Numbered from the stretch's first letter, positions 1 through 11,636 are shown. The stretch: 64,000 nt of DNA from Alligator mississippiensis (GCF_030867095.1 NC_081832.1:36465756-36529755); one strand, 5' to 3'. Numbers and translations are program-made. The notes: a model not told the origin generated them from the sequence alone.

Positions 1-1959
1 GTTTGGTAACCAGGAGAAACCTATGGGAAGTGCAAACCCCTAACAGGGGGACTATAACACTTCTCCTACTTCCTGTGGGACTTGTTCCAGCAACAACATT
101 CTTGTGTGTGCTTCTTGGACCTCTGCCTTGCCTTCGCCTGATTCCATCTCCACTCCTGTCTAATCCCACCATTGCCACAATCCCTGTTCATGCCTTTTTT
201 GGACCTCCCAGGTCTGATCTATCATCTGTCCTGACCATGATACTGCCCCAACCTCAGCCTGATGACTTAGACTGCAGCGGATACCTGGTGTGACCCTAGC
301 CTGCCTGTGGTACTTTAAGTGACTGCCATGGCCTGACTGATCCTGACACCTACAGCACCAACTTGAGTCAGGAAAGGCAGCATAAGGCTGGAATAATGGG
401 AAGAGAAGTCAGGTGTGAATAAGGACTCAATGAATCGGTAGATCTTGGGGGGGGAGGGAGTGGAAAGCCGGGGACTGGATACAGGAAAAGCAGCACTGGC
501 AGAGCTGTAGAGAGAGGTGAGGGGAAGGTTGCCCTGACACAAAGCACCTGACAGCGATCTGATTGGGGAGTCACTTGACAGAGGGCCTGGAAGGTTACAC
601 AAGGGCAGGAACTGATTCACTCAGCTATCTTCAAACTGAGAGGACTTACATGTCCTACAGGGAGCCTTGTATTCTAGACCTCTCAGGGACTTGTGGGAAG
701 GGTGCGCTAGAGTAAAGTTTTCTAAATTGCTATAAGTTGTGCTTTAATATGTGTGGTCAGAAACCCTGTGCAAACCTTTCTCTATTTGTATGTCTTTGCT
801 CACATCTGCCTTCTGAAGAGCTGAACTATAACCTAGAAGTCTTATACTTGAAATGTTAGTAACTCACAGCTACAGTCCATAATACATGAAGCTCTTCTTG
901 AAGCAGTCCCTGAATACCAGGCTTTCATCATGGCTGGCTGAACCTGGGAAGAATGCAGGGTAGAGTTGAACCTTATAGACCAACTAAATCAAAGATGCAT
1001 AGCATAAGCTCTGAAGTAAGCTTGCTGTTTACAAAAGCTTATGCTATACATCTCTGATTTAGTTAGTTTGTAAGGTGCAGATACGCTGCGCCTTTGCCTG
1101 ATTTCAGACTAACGTGGCTACCTCTCTCGAAACCTGGGAAGTCATAATTATTTCTATATGGCCTTTGGGCAATTTGTAGCAAACTCTCAAAAAACTAAAT
1201 TTCACTAAAGAATTCTTTCTTGGGCTTTCTCCCAGTTTCAAGGTGAAATATTCTTTTGTTTATAGAGGGGAGCCTGAAATTGGTCATATACAGCAAAAAG
1301 AGCTGCCACCTTATTTCAGTGGCTGCCACTCACTTAATTCACAGCCAATTGCCAGGTTATCTCAAGCTCCTCCCTACTCTGATGCCCCAGTCTTTTGGTC
1401 TCCCACCTTCCCTGGGACTCTGTGGCCCTGACTCAAGGAGCTGCTCCTGGGCTGGCTAGAAACACTCAGAGGGAACCAGGCAGGAAAAGGGAACCTGCCC
1501 ACCTGTCACTGCTGTTGCTGTTCCAGGCTGAGCCCAGCTCTCATGCAGCAGGGCAGGAGCTCCCCTTGCACTCAGGACAGCAGAGGCAGCAGCAGCCGCA
1601 AGCAGGGGAGGGGAGCATGGAAGGAGATAGAAAAGGGAGAGGAGGGGACATGCCTCTGAACAGAGTGGGGAAGCAGGGAATTCTTACTCTGGGGACTTAA
1701 AAAAGACCTAGCTGCTGCTTCTACCTGTGATCAGAAAGTGGGGTATGGCCACGCCACTGTGCCCCCTCTGGATTCACCGCTGCCCTGGTACAACCATGGA
1801 TTTGCTTAGCACTTGATAGTACCCTACTGCTCTTATGTATCTGAACTGTTATTCCTCAGACTCACTCTATCACCAGATTTGAGTACTGCATGCTCCAGAC
1901 TCCTTTGTCAAAATACCATTTTTGTTTCTGCTTCCAAGTTTCTTTTGTTTCTCTAACAG
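1..1959. other. Intergenic sequence without recognised gene
   Basis: No exon, conserved protein or RNA gene was recognised on either strand. The only structured part is the inverted repeat at 970-1076. The short frames in 1-620 and 1243-1700 show no family resemblance. Confidence 0.5.
970..1076 (+). repeat. Hairpin-forming Penelope-like tail fragment
   Basis: Arms 970-1010 and 1036-1076 are inverted copies of about 41 bp (ACCTTATAGACCAACTAAATC against GATTTAGTTAGTTTGTAAGGT) with a 25-bp spacer. The text CTGAAG...AAAAGCTTATGC, then GACTAACGTGGCTACC, is a formula common in reptile repeats and attributed here to Penelope-like element tails. It holds a degenerate hammerhead-like core at 1011-1036. 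Confidence 0.5.
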
Positions 1960-2304
1960 CCTTGTTATCATGATCTTTTGGTAGGTTAGATCATATTCGT
2001 CAACTCATTAATAGCTGTCTTGGTGACCAGCCATTTGCCAGGGGTATAGTTCAATTTGCCAGTAATGCTTTCAGAAAATCACCTCCACTATCAAATGATT
2101 TCTTCGGTAGATTTTTTTATGGTCTGAACAGACCATTCCACAAAGCCATTTGATTGGGGATAATTAGGACTTGATGTACTATACTTAAAGCCCCAATCCT
2201 CAGCATATTGCATAAGTCTAATACTAGAGAACTGAGGCCCATTGCCACTAAAAACTTCCTCTAGAATCCCATGTCTTGTAAAATATGGCCTTCAGGCTAG
2301 TTAT

Positions 2305-3209
2305 TAGACCTGCGCGAAGCAGCTAATATTTGCTTCAGATTCAGATTCGGCCAATTTGGGGGACAATGATTTGCCTCAGTGCTGCTGCCGAATCTCTGAA
2401 ACACACAGGCCCATCCCCTGCCCATTCTCCCAGTCCCAGCAATGGCTGCCCCACCCAACCCAGCTCCCAGCACTTTGAAAAAAAAGCCCCACTCACTAGC
2501 TGCTGCCCGGCAGGGAGGGGATCCCTGCTGCCCCCCACTGCCCCTCACTGTGTGGGGGGCTCCGCCATGGGCCCTCCCAAAGCCCCAAGGCCTCTTCGGA
2601 AGCTGGTGAGTCGGGGGTTTGTTTGGGGGTTTTTCGGGGGGGGGGGGCGGTTCTTAAAGGGCCGGGAGCTGGGGCGGGCAGGGAAGCCATGGGGAGGGGT
2701 GCTGGGGGAGTAGGGGGGTCAGAGAGCTCGTGCAGAGCTCCACATGCAGCATGGGGTGGTGGAGGGCAGCAGGGATCGCCCCCTCACCAGGCAGCACCCA
2801 GTGAGCCCGGGCTTTTTTTAAAGGGCTGGGAGCTGGGGTGGGTGGGGCAGCCATGAGGGAGGGCTGGGACAGCAGGTGGGGGTTGAGGGGTGGTCAGGGG
2901 GGCTTGGGGAGAAGGCAAGGGATGGGGCCTGGCAGGGGTCCCCCCATGGTCCCCTCTCCCCTCCAGCCTCCCCTCCCCCGCCCCCTACTTACCAGCTCCA
3001 AGTCTGGCTCCAGGTCCCTGCTGCAGCGGGCGTGGACTTCAAAATCATTGAAGCTCTCCAAATTTTTACCGAATTGATTCAAAGAGCTTCAAATCGATTT
3101 GGACGTTTTAATTAGTCCCCTGATTCAATTTGGATTCAGAGATTAGACCACCAAATCGGGCCGAATCTCCTCCAAATCGAATCAACATCTGAAGCTTTGC
3201 ACAGCCCTA
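2305..3209. mobile_element. Non-autonomous hAT element with 8-bp target duplication
   Basis: CTAGTTAT flanks both sides (2297-2304 and 3210-3217), the 8-bp duplication typical of hAT. The left end TAGACCTGCGCGAAGC and the right end (TAGGGCTGTGCAAAGC on the other strand) form the terminal inverted repeat. The 905-bp interior has no transposase; it is purine/G-rich with G runs near 2630-2650. It is inserted in the gypsy-like relic and so is younger than it. Confidence 0.9.
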
Positions 3210-3217
3210 CTAGTTAT

Positions 3218-4230
3218 CACTGATTTCTCAGTACTACCGGGAAAAGTGCATACTTCTGGATACAGGGAATGATAGTCTCAAAATTGCACATTGTGAGGGA
3301 GAGAGAAAGAGTCAAAAGGGATTTCCCACAGGGAAATCATTCTTCCCCACACTTACCCGAGAAAAATGGCAGACAGCAGAGAACAAGAGGCTTTTCAGGA
3401 GCAAGTGCTGGCTCCAGATGCACCAAGGGAGCTTAGGGAGAGTGATTTCTGGTCCTGGGGAAGGTGAGCAGGACACAGAGAGAAGTGACGCAGCAGGGAA
3501 CACCAAGAGGGTAGAGATAAGCAGCGCAGGAGGGAACGCCCAGAGTGCAGGAAAACAGCCGGGAGGGAAACTGCTAGAGAGTTCCCAGGAGCAGAAAAAT
3601 TAAGATATTGAGAGCTTGGAGACAGTAGCTGTAGCTGGACGCCAAGAGGAATTCCCAGGGAGGGCAAGGGACACACCTGAGGCTATCCAAGAAGAGTGGC
3701 AGCCAGGCAGCAATGATTGCAAGCTGGAAACTAAATAGTGGCATTGTTTTAAGTATAGTGAGAGTCATGGGAAGTGGTAAAGATGGACTTTTTATTTTAT
3801 TTTTCTGTGGATTGGTTTTAAACACCCTGAAAGGAATCCTGGGTGTCAGGTGGCATCAGGATGGGGAGCAGGGGTTGGTGGAACCCCATTTTTTAATCTT
3901 TTTTTTTTTTTAGAGTCGGTAGACATCTTTCTTCTGCCTTTGTTTTCTTGGTAAACATCCTCCCATTGGGAAAAGTATATACTTATCATTGTAATAAAAA
4001 AAATATACTTCCCATCAAAGTCATGACAGGTGAGATTTGTACCAACTGGGAGGGGCTAAGGGCTCTATAGGGCTCTTTACCCTGCATTGCAGATGAGAAG
4101 ATGTCATCCCAGAAAGGGCATAAGCCCTATAGCACCTACAGTCAACACACATAAATAAATCAATGACAGCCTTTTCATATGTCCTGGATGGAACTGGATG
4201 AGGCTGTAGCAGCTTGCCCTGGTGATGTGG
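3218..4230. other. Unassigned sequence inside the gypsy-like relic
   Basis: About 1 kb separates the two integrase-like parts of the surrounding LTR relic, more than that domain needs, so at least one further insertion is likely. The part at 3300-3890 is purine-rich and resembles no protein. The ends of an inserted element could not be found. Confidence 0.3.
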
Positions 4231-5829
4231 CTGAAATGTTAAACAGTTACCAGTTACCAGTTTATGATATTGTTATTAATCCTAGGCCAGTACATCACTT
4301 TGCATGCTTGCTGTTTACACTTCTCAATTCCTAAATGGTCCTCATGGATCTTCTGCAGCATTTCCTTTTGGAGCTTCCTTGATATCACTGACTTACTCTC
4401 TTTTAAAAATATCTGTTTTACCACCAAAAGTTCATGCCTGGATTTCCAGTAATTTGTTATAACTACACTGTAGTCACTTTTGTACTCTGGCCAAAATTTA
4501 GCTATTTTTATTTTCAAAAGTCTGCACAAGTTGCCTTTCCCCATTTCTGTTTTATTTGCAATACTATATCTGCTGTAGGGAGTGACTTGCTAATTATATC
4601 TATGTAGGCTTACACCTCTCTCTCAAAAGTCTTTTATAATATCATAGTAGGATGCATAGCTAAAGAGTGCTTCCCCAGCAAATGTAAATTTACCTGGCAC
4701 GTAGGTTGCAACCATATTTTTGCAGCTTGAGCATCTCAAAAGTTAAATTGTTTAATGTTTCACTAAAGAATGCTATTAGGGGTTTGTGGTATATTTTGAC
4801 ACTGTTTGGTCATAAGTATACTGGTGAAATCTCTCAGAGGCAAAGAATATTCCCAATAACTGCCTTTCAATCTGTGCATGTCTGGTTTCTGCCTGTCATT
4901 GATCTGGATGTATAGGCCACTTGCTGCCAATTATAACCATAGTTTTGCAAAATCACTACACCAACCCCCAACTCTGGTGCATCTGCTGAAATGTTTATAT
5001 ATAGATTTCTTTTCAAGAGTATAAAATTTTAAAATGGACTCTTGTATCAGCTGTTGCTTCAAAGCAAGCCATGATTCTTCCTATTGGCACTATTCATTTT
5101 TATCCTCAAGGAGTGTCCTCAATCGCATTGTTTTTACTGCCGAATTAGGTATGAATTTGCCTATATAGTTTACTGTTCCCAGAAGACAGTGCACTTCTTT
5201 CTTTGACTGGGGGTGTGGCATCATTTCAATGGCCTTCACTTTCTTTTTCTCAGGTTTCACCCCTTCAGTAGAGATTATATCCTATATAAAAGTTCAGCAT
5301 GAACTCTGTTCAATTTCAGATTTGCAGGTCTAGTAGTCTCCAAATACTTCTCAAAGCCTATAGTCATGTTCTTCTTTGATGGAATTCTAGATAATGACAT
5401 AATCCATAGAAATGTCCACACCAGGATATGCTCATAAATCATGCATACAGTTTTATGATACATTTCAGGACCAAAGGTTGTAAGGGCTGGGTCATAGACA
5501 GCCTGGCCTAGTGGACAGGCCACCAGGGCTAGAAACAAGAGCTGGGGGACCCAGAGTCATACAAGGAGAGAAGGGGCAAGAGAAAGAGAAGGCTGGTATG
5601 CTGAGGGAAAAGCACCAAGCCTGGGTGACCTCTCTCTCTAGGTCTGAGGAAAGACCTGGGATTTTACTTTTGTTTGTCATTTGTACACGGTCTTATGATT
5701 TTGTTTGCTTTGTTTACAATGGGGACAAGCTTTTTCCACGTAAAAAGAAACAGACTGGAAATGGAGCCTAAGGCTGCTTAGCCTTCAGGAGTAAGTTGGC
5801 TTCTGAGTCAGGCTAATAGCGGGAAACCC

Positions 5830-6597
5830 TGCTATATGTGATGGAGAACATTGGCTGAATCCACCCATGGAGACAGGAGCCCTGTTAAAATGGATGGAGG
5901 GCCTGCAGCAGCAGCAACAGCAGCAGTTCCAAAGGGAGCAGCAGCAGGAGTTCCTGAAGCAGCAGTCAGAGTTGAGACTGATCCCTATGCAAGTGAGTGA
6001 GTCACTGAGTTCCCCAAGGATAGGGGGTGGGGTCCTCACCCATGTGGGACCTGCAGATGATCCAGAGGCTTTTCTTGCAACCTTTGAGTGGGTGGCAGAG
6101 ACCTATCAGTGGCTAGAGGACGTGGGCTGTGAGGGTGGCCCTGCTGTTAACTGAGGAGGCACAGGCCATGTACCGGATCCTGGGAGCAAATTCCATCCAG
6201 GATTACAAGATACTCAGAATGGCCATACTAGAGTGGTTGGGTCTCATGGTGGAGGCCCAAAAACTAAAAGACTGGTACACTTGCTGGCTAAATCTAGACT
6301 CCCAGTTGGATGCGGAGATCATGGAACTGGTGACTTTAAAACAGTTCTGCTCTATCCTCCTAGTAAAAGCGCAAAGGCATGTGTATTGCCACTGGGCGGC
6401 TAGCCTGGAAGAAGCCACACAGAGAGTAGAGGACTGCATGGGGGCAGAGTTAGACTGCCAAGACCCCTGGAGAAGCCAACAGCTTCTAGGCCTGAGGAAG
6501 CCAGGGCTACAGGGTAAACAGGCTGGATCTCTAGGCAGGCCTGTGGTAGGGACTTTACCTTCGTCTCTGAAGCCCCAGGCCAGAGGAGAGCCCCTGA
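5830..6597 (+). mobile_element. Fossil Ty3/gypsy-like gag region
   Basis: The translated + strand resembles gypsy Gag of the type related to vertebrate SCAN domains (Gmr1-like): a Gln-rich start, then DPEAFLATFEWVAE and EEAQAMYRIL blocks. It is broken, and its right side is cut by a CR1 tail at 6598. It runs opposite to the pol relic at 1.96-5.54 kb, so it is either another copy or an inverted piece. It could instead be an old domesticated SCAN-like gene, but the context argues against that. Confidence 0.65.
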
Positions 6598-7090
6598 ATC
6601 ATAGACAATTAGGGTTGGAAGGGACCTCCGGAGATCTAGTCCAACCTGTTGCTCAAAGTAGAAACATGCCGAACTAGATCATTCCAGCCAAGGCTTTGTC
6701 TAGCCAGGTTTTGAAAACCTCCAAGGATGGAGCTTCCACCACCTCTCTGGGTAACCTGTCCTAGTGTTTTACTACCCTCCTAGTGAGAAAATTCTTCCTA
6801 ATATCTAACCTAAACTTCCCTTGCTGCAACTTGAGACCATTGCTCCTGTTCTGTCATCTGCCACCACTGAGAACAGTCCAGCTCCATTCACTTTCAAACC
6901 TCCCTTCAGGTAGTTGAAGGCTGCTGTTAAATCCCCTCTCAGTCTTCTCTTCTCCAAACTAAATAAGCCCAGTTCTCTCAGCCTCTCCTCATAAGTCATG
7001 TGCCCCAGCCCCCCTCACCATTTTTGTTGCCCTCCACTGGACTCTCCAGTTTGTCCAAATCCTTTCTGTATGGGGTGTTGCCCCTGGATT
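6598..7090 (-). mobile_element. CR1 LINE 3' end fragment
   Basis: On the - strand the text encodes the CR1 ORF2 C-terminus ([22 protein letters not shown]) and continues to the CR1 3' end; the tail (ATCATAGACAATT on +) lies at 6598. It is truncated on its 5' side, as is usual for CR1. Confidence 0.9.
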
Positions 7091-7312
7091 TAGGACCCAG
7101 ATACCTTGTTCCGGGGAAGGGGCAGGGGGGAGGACAACCCATCCTCAGAATGACCATGACCTTTCTATTTGATAATAGGCAAATGTATTGATACACAATA
7201 ATAACAGAAAAGAAACAATACAAACAATCAAGCAATTCTATATATCTACCAAATCCTAGGGCTGTCATCAGAGTCAAAGTACATCTAGCCAAGATGCAGT
7301 CTTTACTCTGAG
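7091..7312. other. Unassigned sequence between CR1 fragments
   Basis: No gene or repeat family was recognised here. It separates two CR1 pieces with near-identical text and may be the insertion or the rearranged segment between them. Confidence 0.3.
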
Positions 7313-7418
7313 GCTCTGGCTTTGTCTAGCCAGGTTTTGAAAACCTCCAAGGATGGAGCTTCCACCACCTCTCTGGGTAACCTGTTCTAGTGTTTTACTA
7401 CCCTCCTAGTGAGAAAAT
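7313..7418 (-). mobile_element. Short CR1 fragment, near-duplicate of 6693-6789
   Basis: About 100 bp repeat the CR1 text at 6693-6789 nearly base for base (AGCCAGGTTTTGAAAACCTC onward). The copy stops at 7418 where the LTR-element relic begins, so it was probably broken by that insertion or copied locally. Confidence 0.7.
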
Positions 7419-8068
7419 GGTTGACCTTGGCTCCCTTTTCGGGTTGGTCTTTAGCTATTGTCTTTACCAATTTTTGCAAGGCTTCTCGGCTAGCCTTTTC
7501 TTGGTCCAGTAATTCCAATTGTTGGGCATTGTCTTGATTTATTTTTCTCAATTGCTCATTTTCATTTTCCAAGTTCCGAGACAATCCCTTTAGAGTCTGA
7601 TTACTGGTTTCCAATTGGACACATCTATCTTTTAGAATTTGGATTAGCTCCTCCTTTTCCTCAATTTCAGAGGCTCGCTGAGCTTTTTCCTCAACTGCTG
7701 TTTTTACAGCATGCCATAGTAGCCAGACCAAGGCACTGTGTTGCCTTTGAACCGAGGGTTTTGCACAAAGGCAAAATCTTTCAAATTGGGGTTCAATGTC
7801 CCCTATGGAAAAGCCTGGGGTGCACACATCCTCCCTCCATGGGCTGGGTCCACCCTTCAGAATCTCCCTATGGAGAGGGGAAATTTCCTCCCTCCGTACC
7901 CACTTATCTTCTTGGCCTCCTGCTCTAACCTTAGGGGTTTTTTTCCTAAACAAAGACATTTTCCTCAACATGCCTCAAGCCTGTCAGTTTCCTTGAGCCC
8001 TTGCGCTCCCAACCGACTCTGCCCCTGCCCCTGCAGTTCTACAACCAAATCCCTTCCTTGGGATATGC

Positions 8069-8330
8069 TCACCCCCTTAGGTGACAACTAAATCCAGAAC
8101 CTCCTTGAGTCTGCCCACCCCCTTGGGCGAGTCTAAATCCTAATCCACCCCCTTGGGTGACTACTAAATCCAGACCCTCCTTGAGTCTGCCCACCCCCTT
8201 GGGTGAGTCTAAATCCTAGTCCACCCCCTTCGGTGACTACTAAATCCAGACCCTCCTTGAGTCTGCCCACCCCCTTGGGTGAGTCTAAATCCTAATCCAC
8301 CCCCTTGGGTGACTATTGCCCACCCACCTC
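8069..8330. repeat. Tandem repeat, about 76-bp unit, roughly 3.4 copies
   Basis: The unit contains two half-units, each with CCACCCCCTTGGGTGA, followed alternately by CTACTAAATCCAGACC and GTCTAAATCCTAAT. Copies differ by only a few bases (for example TTCGGTGA at 8229), so the array is young or homogenised. It lies in the leader of the LTR relic. Confidence 0.85.
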
Positions 8331-8521
8331 CATGGACGTGGGTTCTATCTGGAAACACAGTCTCCCCAATTACCAATCCGCTAATAATCCTAGAATAATG
8401 CCTGCGTTCTCCACCAAATAATGTTGGCTACAAATGTCCAACTCGGGATCCTTAAAATTCTGGTTTATTAGGTGGATTGAAGCACTGTAATGAAGTTAAA
8501 TCATAAACCTTGGGGCTGGTC

Positions 8522-8569
8522 CCCACACACACGCACACACACACACACACACACACATGCACACACACA
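8522..8569. repeat. (CA)n microsatellite
   Basis: An almost pure CA run with single interruptions (CGCACA, CATGCA), within the probable LTR of the surrounding relic. Confidence 0.9.
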
Positions 8570-9170
8570 GTAGCACGCTACAAGAGTCAGGTATATCTAT
8601 CCCACAAGCACTAGAGTCTGCTGTTGAGGCTTCTTTCAGCATGGTGTTATCTTCCAGAAGGGGGTCGCTGGCTGGTCCTTCTGGCTGGACAGGTCGGGTG
8701 CTGGTCAAGTTGGAGATGAAGAGGGCGGCACTGAGGGTCACTTTTCACTGCTTTTTATCTGTCCTTGGCAGACTTTGGTGACTCCCCAGTTTTCAGGTTT
8801 GCCCAATCCAGGGGTCGTTGACCCTTGTGGGACTTCCCCCCCCCCCACTCTGTGGCTACTGGATGGCATCTGTCAGCCCCAGGGGTCGTCCGCATGTACG
8901 TGCAGATTTGGGAGTCCATTGATGAATTTTGAATAGGGCTCTGGGAGCGGTCGATCTGGAGATATTCAGCCCAAAAGTTGGCCCCCGGCGTTGATTAACT
9001 CAGGCCAGGGCTTCTAGCCCTTGATCAGTGACATTTAGAGATTTCCCGGTTGTTACATTGTCTTCTATTGAGTTCTTCCATTGGTTGATCTGCAGTTTCC
9101 TTAGGTGTTAATTGCTGCCTGCTACTGTGTTCCACATTCAATCACTGATTCACTCGCTCTTTCAGGGGCC

Positions 9171-9557
9171 AGCCTGATACAGGGAAGGACAGTTTGATTC
9201 CTGCCCTTGTTAACATTGTTACAATGTATAACTTATTTATGAAACTAAACACATTTAGTTGAAAGTTGAAAGGTGAGGAGTATAAAATATAAGCTACAAA
9301 TGCAATGCCATGGCACACAAATAGATAAAAATACCAAAATACAAGGGGAGATACAAAATGCACACATACAAATTTCAAAACACAATTCCTTATCTTATAG
9401 TGAAAGAAAGAGGAAGGTAGAAGAGGAAAAACATATCCAGGGAGGGGAGAACAACTGCAGGCAAGAGGAAAAGGGGCTTTCTGCTACAAGATAACCAAAT
9501 CCCTAGTTGAAGATAACGTTATTTACTCCAGACTATATAAGCTGTACATTCTTAAGT
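9171..9557. other. Unassigned sequence left of the large inverted repeat
   Basis: AT-rich text with no recognised gene or repeat. It is unrelated to the sequence on the outer right side of the inverted repeat. Confidence 0.3.
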
Positions 9558-10269
9558 TCTATATCCTCATCATCCTCATCTATATCCTCATCCTCCTCAC
9601 CATACACATTTGACCATAACTCCCCAGTGTGATGTATCTGCCAAAAAAACTAATGCAGTCTTGGAGTAGATGTATGGCAATCATATTCCTTCTGCATTTG
9701 TTTCCAACGGGACCACTTCAGAAACTCTGTCATGAGTTATTGTCCACAATTCAAAACAAGGTATCAATATATTGAAAAAGAGCCACAAAAATCATTAAAG
9801 GACTGGAAAGTAGCCATTACGGTGAAACAGTGCAGGAACTTTGGTTAATTCAAGAAATTATGGGATGATTTGATCAATGTCTATAAGTACCTCCATGGTA
9901 AATAGAAATTTGCCCTGCTGTGTGCTTCAGTATAGCAAACAAGAATATAGTGGGCACATAGACAAATTTGCTCCACAATAAAGCATTACTGTCCACATGT
10001 GTGTCACTATTAGGGCACAGTAGACTAAATTACTCTCCCATAGGATAGTCCTGTCAGACACAAGTACTATCTGATAGTGGAGTAAATTCGTGCAATTAAA
10101 TGCATGTCTAGACGGTAACATGGGTGCAAATTGTGCCCAGTCAGCCAAACCAGCAGGGGGCCTGACTCCTGCCTGCTGCCAAGCCTGGTGGCTTGCCTTC
10201 AGGAGCCTTGTGACCTAGGCACCTACTTCGCCACCCAATGCTGCCACCCAGAGCCCAGGACTGCCCCGC
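9558..10269 (+). repeat. Left arm of a 712-bp inverted repeat
   Basis: Read on the opposite strand, this arm equals 10924-11635. I compared the arms line by line and found two mismatches in 712 bp and no gaps (99.7% identity). The arms include MITE-like text (GCACATAGACAAATTTGCTCC and others) related to the element at 40.2-40.8 kb, and a simple run of ATATCCTCATC at the outer end. Confidence 0.95.
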
Positions 10270-10415
10270 AGAGGCCCCTATCAGACTGGGCCTGCCCCCC
10301 GGGCACTGGGCCCCAGTGCTGCAGGCACCTGTTGCCCAGGCCTGAGCTGCCAAGGCCCCTGCCAGTTGCTGCCATGCTGGGCCCCACACCAACTGACACA
10401 AAGGGCCAGGGGCTC

Positions 10416-10612
10416 GACTGGAGCCTTGAGGTAGTGGACCTCATGGCCATGTCGGGGGACATCTATGTTCAGCGGCAGTTTGCCCAGATGACAAAGGCTA
10501 ATGCCCATGTGTGCAAGGATATAGCCTGGTGAATGTAAGAGCATGGACACCAGCAGTCTGACCAGCAATGCCAGGTCAAGGCTAAGGCCCTGAGGGTGCA
10601 GTGGGTCTGTGT
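10416..10612 (+). pseudogene. Myb/SANT-like DNA-binding domain remnant
   Basis: The + frame from DWSLEVVDLMAMSGD through NAHVCKDIAW to QQCQVKAKALR fits the trihelix Myb/SANT-like pattern (W..EE...LL.LW, N..V...IA..L, QCR.K.K.LR) found in PIF/Harbinger accessory proteins and their host derivatives. Three in-frame stops (two between the second and third helix) show it is dead. It lies in the spacer of the 712-bp inverted repeat, so the whole palindrome may derive from a Harbinger-type element. Pattern recognition only. Confidence 0.5.
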
Positions 10613-10635
10613 TTGAGACCACAACAGGTGGTCTA

Positions 10636-10923
10636 GGGCAGGGGTGGGCAATTAAATGGGTGGAGGGCCGCTTAAAGAGTTTTGGTGAACTGTTGAGGGT
10701 CACCTGGGTAACCCTGCCCCTTGATAGGTGCCCCACCCCCTGATCACCATCTTGGGAGCAGAAGTCCCACCCCTAACCCCTGACCTTTACCACCAGAAGT
10801 CCCTCCTGCTGGCTTCAGCATGTGGGGCTTCCCTCCCATGCCCAGCAAGTGCAGGGAGCGCCAGCAATACAGACTGCCCGGCAGAGGCTGCACACCTTGC
10901 CACGATATGCAGTGTTGGCCAGA
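10636..10923 (+). mobile_element. Left part of a CAGGGGTGGGCAA-type hAT element
   Basis: GGCAGGGGTGGGCAATTAAATGGGTGGAGGGCCGCTT opens in two blocks the same head as the hAT elements at 18123, 31165 and 44805, and continues with the CCCTGCCCCTTGATAGGTGCCC text shared with the latter two. Its right end is missing; the right arm of the inverted repeat starts instead. Confidence 0.7.
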
Positions 10924-11635
10924 GCGGGGCAGTCCTGGGCTCTAGGTGGCAGCATTGGGTGGCGAAGTAGGTGCCTAGGTCACAAGGCTCCTGAAGGCAA
11001 GCCACCAGGCTTGGCAGCAGGCAGGAGTCAGGCCCCCTGCTGGTTTGGCTGACTGGGCACAATTTGCACCCATGTTACCGTCTAGACATGCATTTAATTG
11101 CACGAATTTACTCCACTATCAGATAGTACTTGTGTCTGACAGGACTATCCTATGGGAGAGTAATTTAGTCTACTGTGCCCTAATAGTGACACACATGTGG
11201 ACAGTAATGCTTTATTGTGGAGCAAATTTGTCTATGTGCCCACTATATTCTTGTTTGCTATACTGAAGCACACAGCAGGGCAAATTTCTATTTACCATGG
11301 AGGTACTTATAGACATTGATCAAATCATCCCATAATTTCTTGAATTAACCAAAGTTCCTGCACTGTTTCACCGTAATGGCTACTTTCCAGTCCTTTAATG
11401 ATTTTTGTGGCTCTTTTTCAATATATTGATACCTTGTTTTGAATTGTGGACAATAACTCATGACAGAGTTTCTGAAGAGGTCCCGTTGGAAACAAATGCA
11501 GAAGGAATATGATTGCCATACATCTACTCCAAGACTGCATTAGTTTTTTTGGCAGATACATCACACTGGGGAGTTATGGTCAAATGTGTATGGTGAGGAG
11601 GATGAGGATATAGATGAGGATGATGAGGATATAGA
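10924..11635 (-). repeat. Right arm of the 712-bp inverted repeat
   Basis: Inverted copy of 9558-10269. The spacer between the arms (10270-10923) is 654 bp. The outer end at 11635 lies one base before the terminal CAG of a hAT element (11637). The arm differs from its partner only in CTAGGTGG against CTGGGTGG near 10942 and GAAGAGG against GAAGTGG near 11476. Confidence 0.95.
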
Positions 11636-11636
11636 T

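Larger units (their letters stand above)
1960..5540 (-). mobile_element. Fossil Ty3/gypsy-like LTR retrotransposon, pol region
   Basis: On the - strand, in the expected order, there are resemblances to a gypsy reverse transcriptase/RNase H segment (about 5290-5100), the integrase zinc-binding region (about 4544-4254) and the integrase core (about 2300-1990). The element is old and clearly broken, with many interruptions, and no LTR could be delimited. A hAT element (2305-3209) is inserted into the integrase part, and 3218-4230 holds further unassigned sequence between integrase parts. Confidence 0.7.
7419..9170 (-). mobile_element. Fossil LTR retroelement (possibly ERV-like), leader and gag side
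   Basis: On the - strand a probable LTR (about 9170 to 8422, ending ...GCCAACA) is followed by a leader rich in tandem repeats and then by a gag-like frame whose second half is strongly coiled-coil (about 7700-7440). Coiled-coil Gag suggests an ERV-L-like or related element, but this is inference. The left end is lost at 7418 and no pol is present, so the copy is incomplete. The outer LTR border is uncertain. Confidence 0.45.

Noticed and set aside
5867-6154. Gln-rich + frame as a host transcription-factor exon
   Set aside because: It continues into gypsy-type Gag text and has no splice context.
8069-8330. Regular repeats resembling a CRISPR array
   Set aside because: The units are contiguous, without unique spacers, in vertebrate DNA; it is an ordinary tandem repeat.
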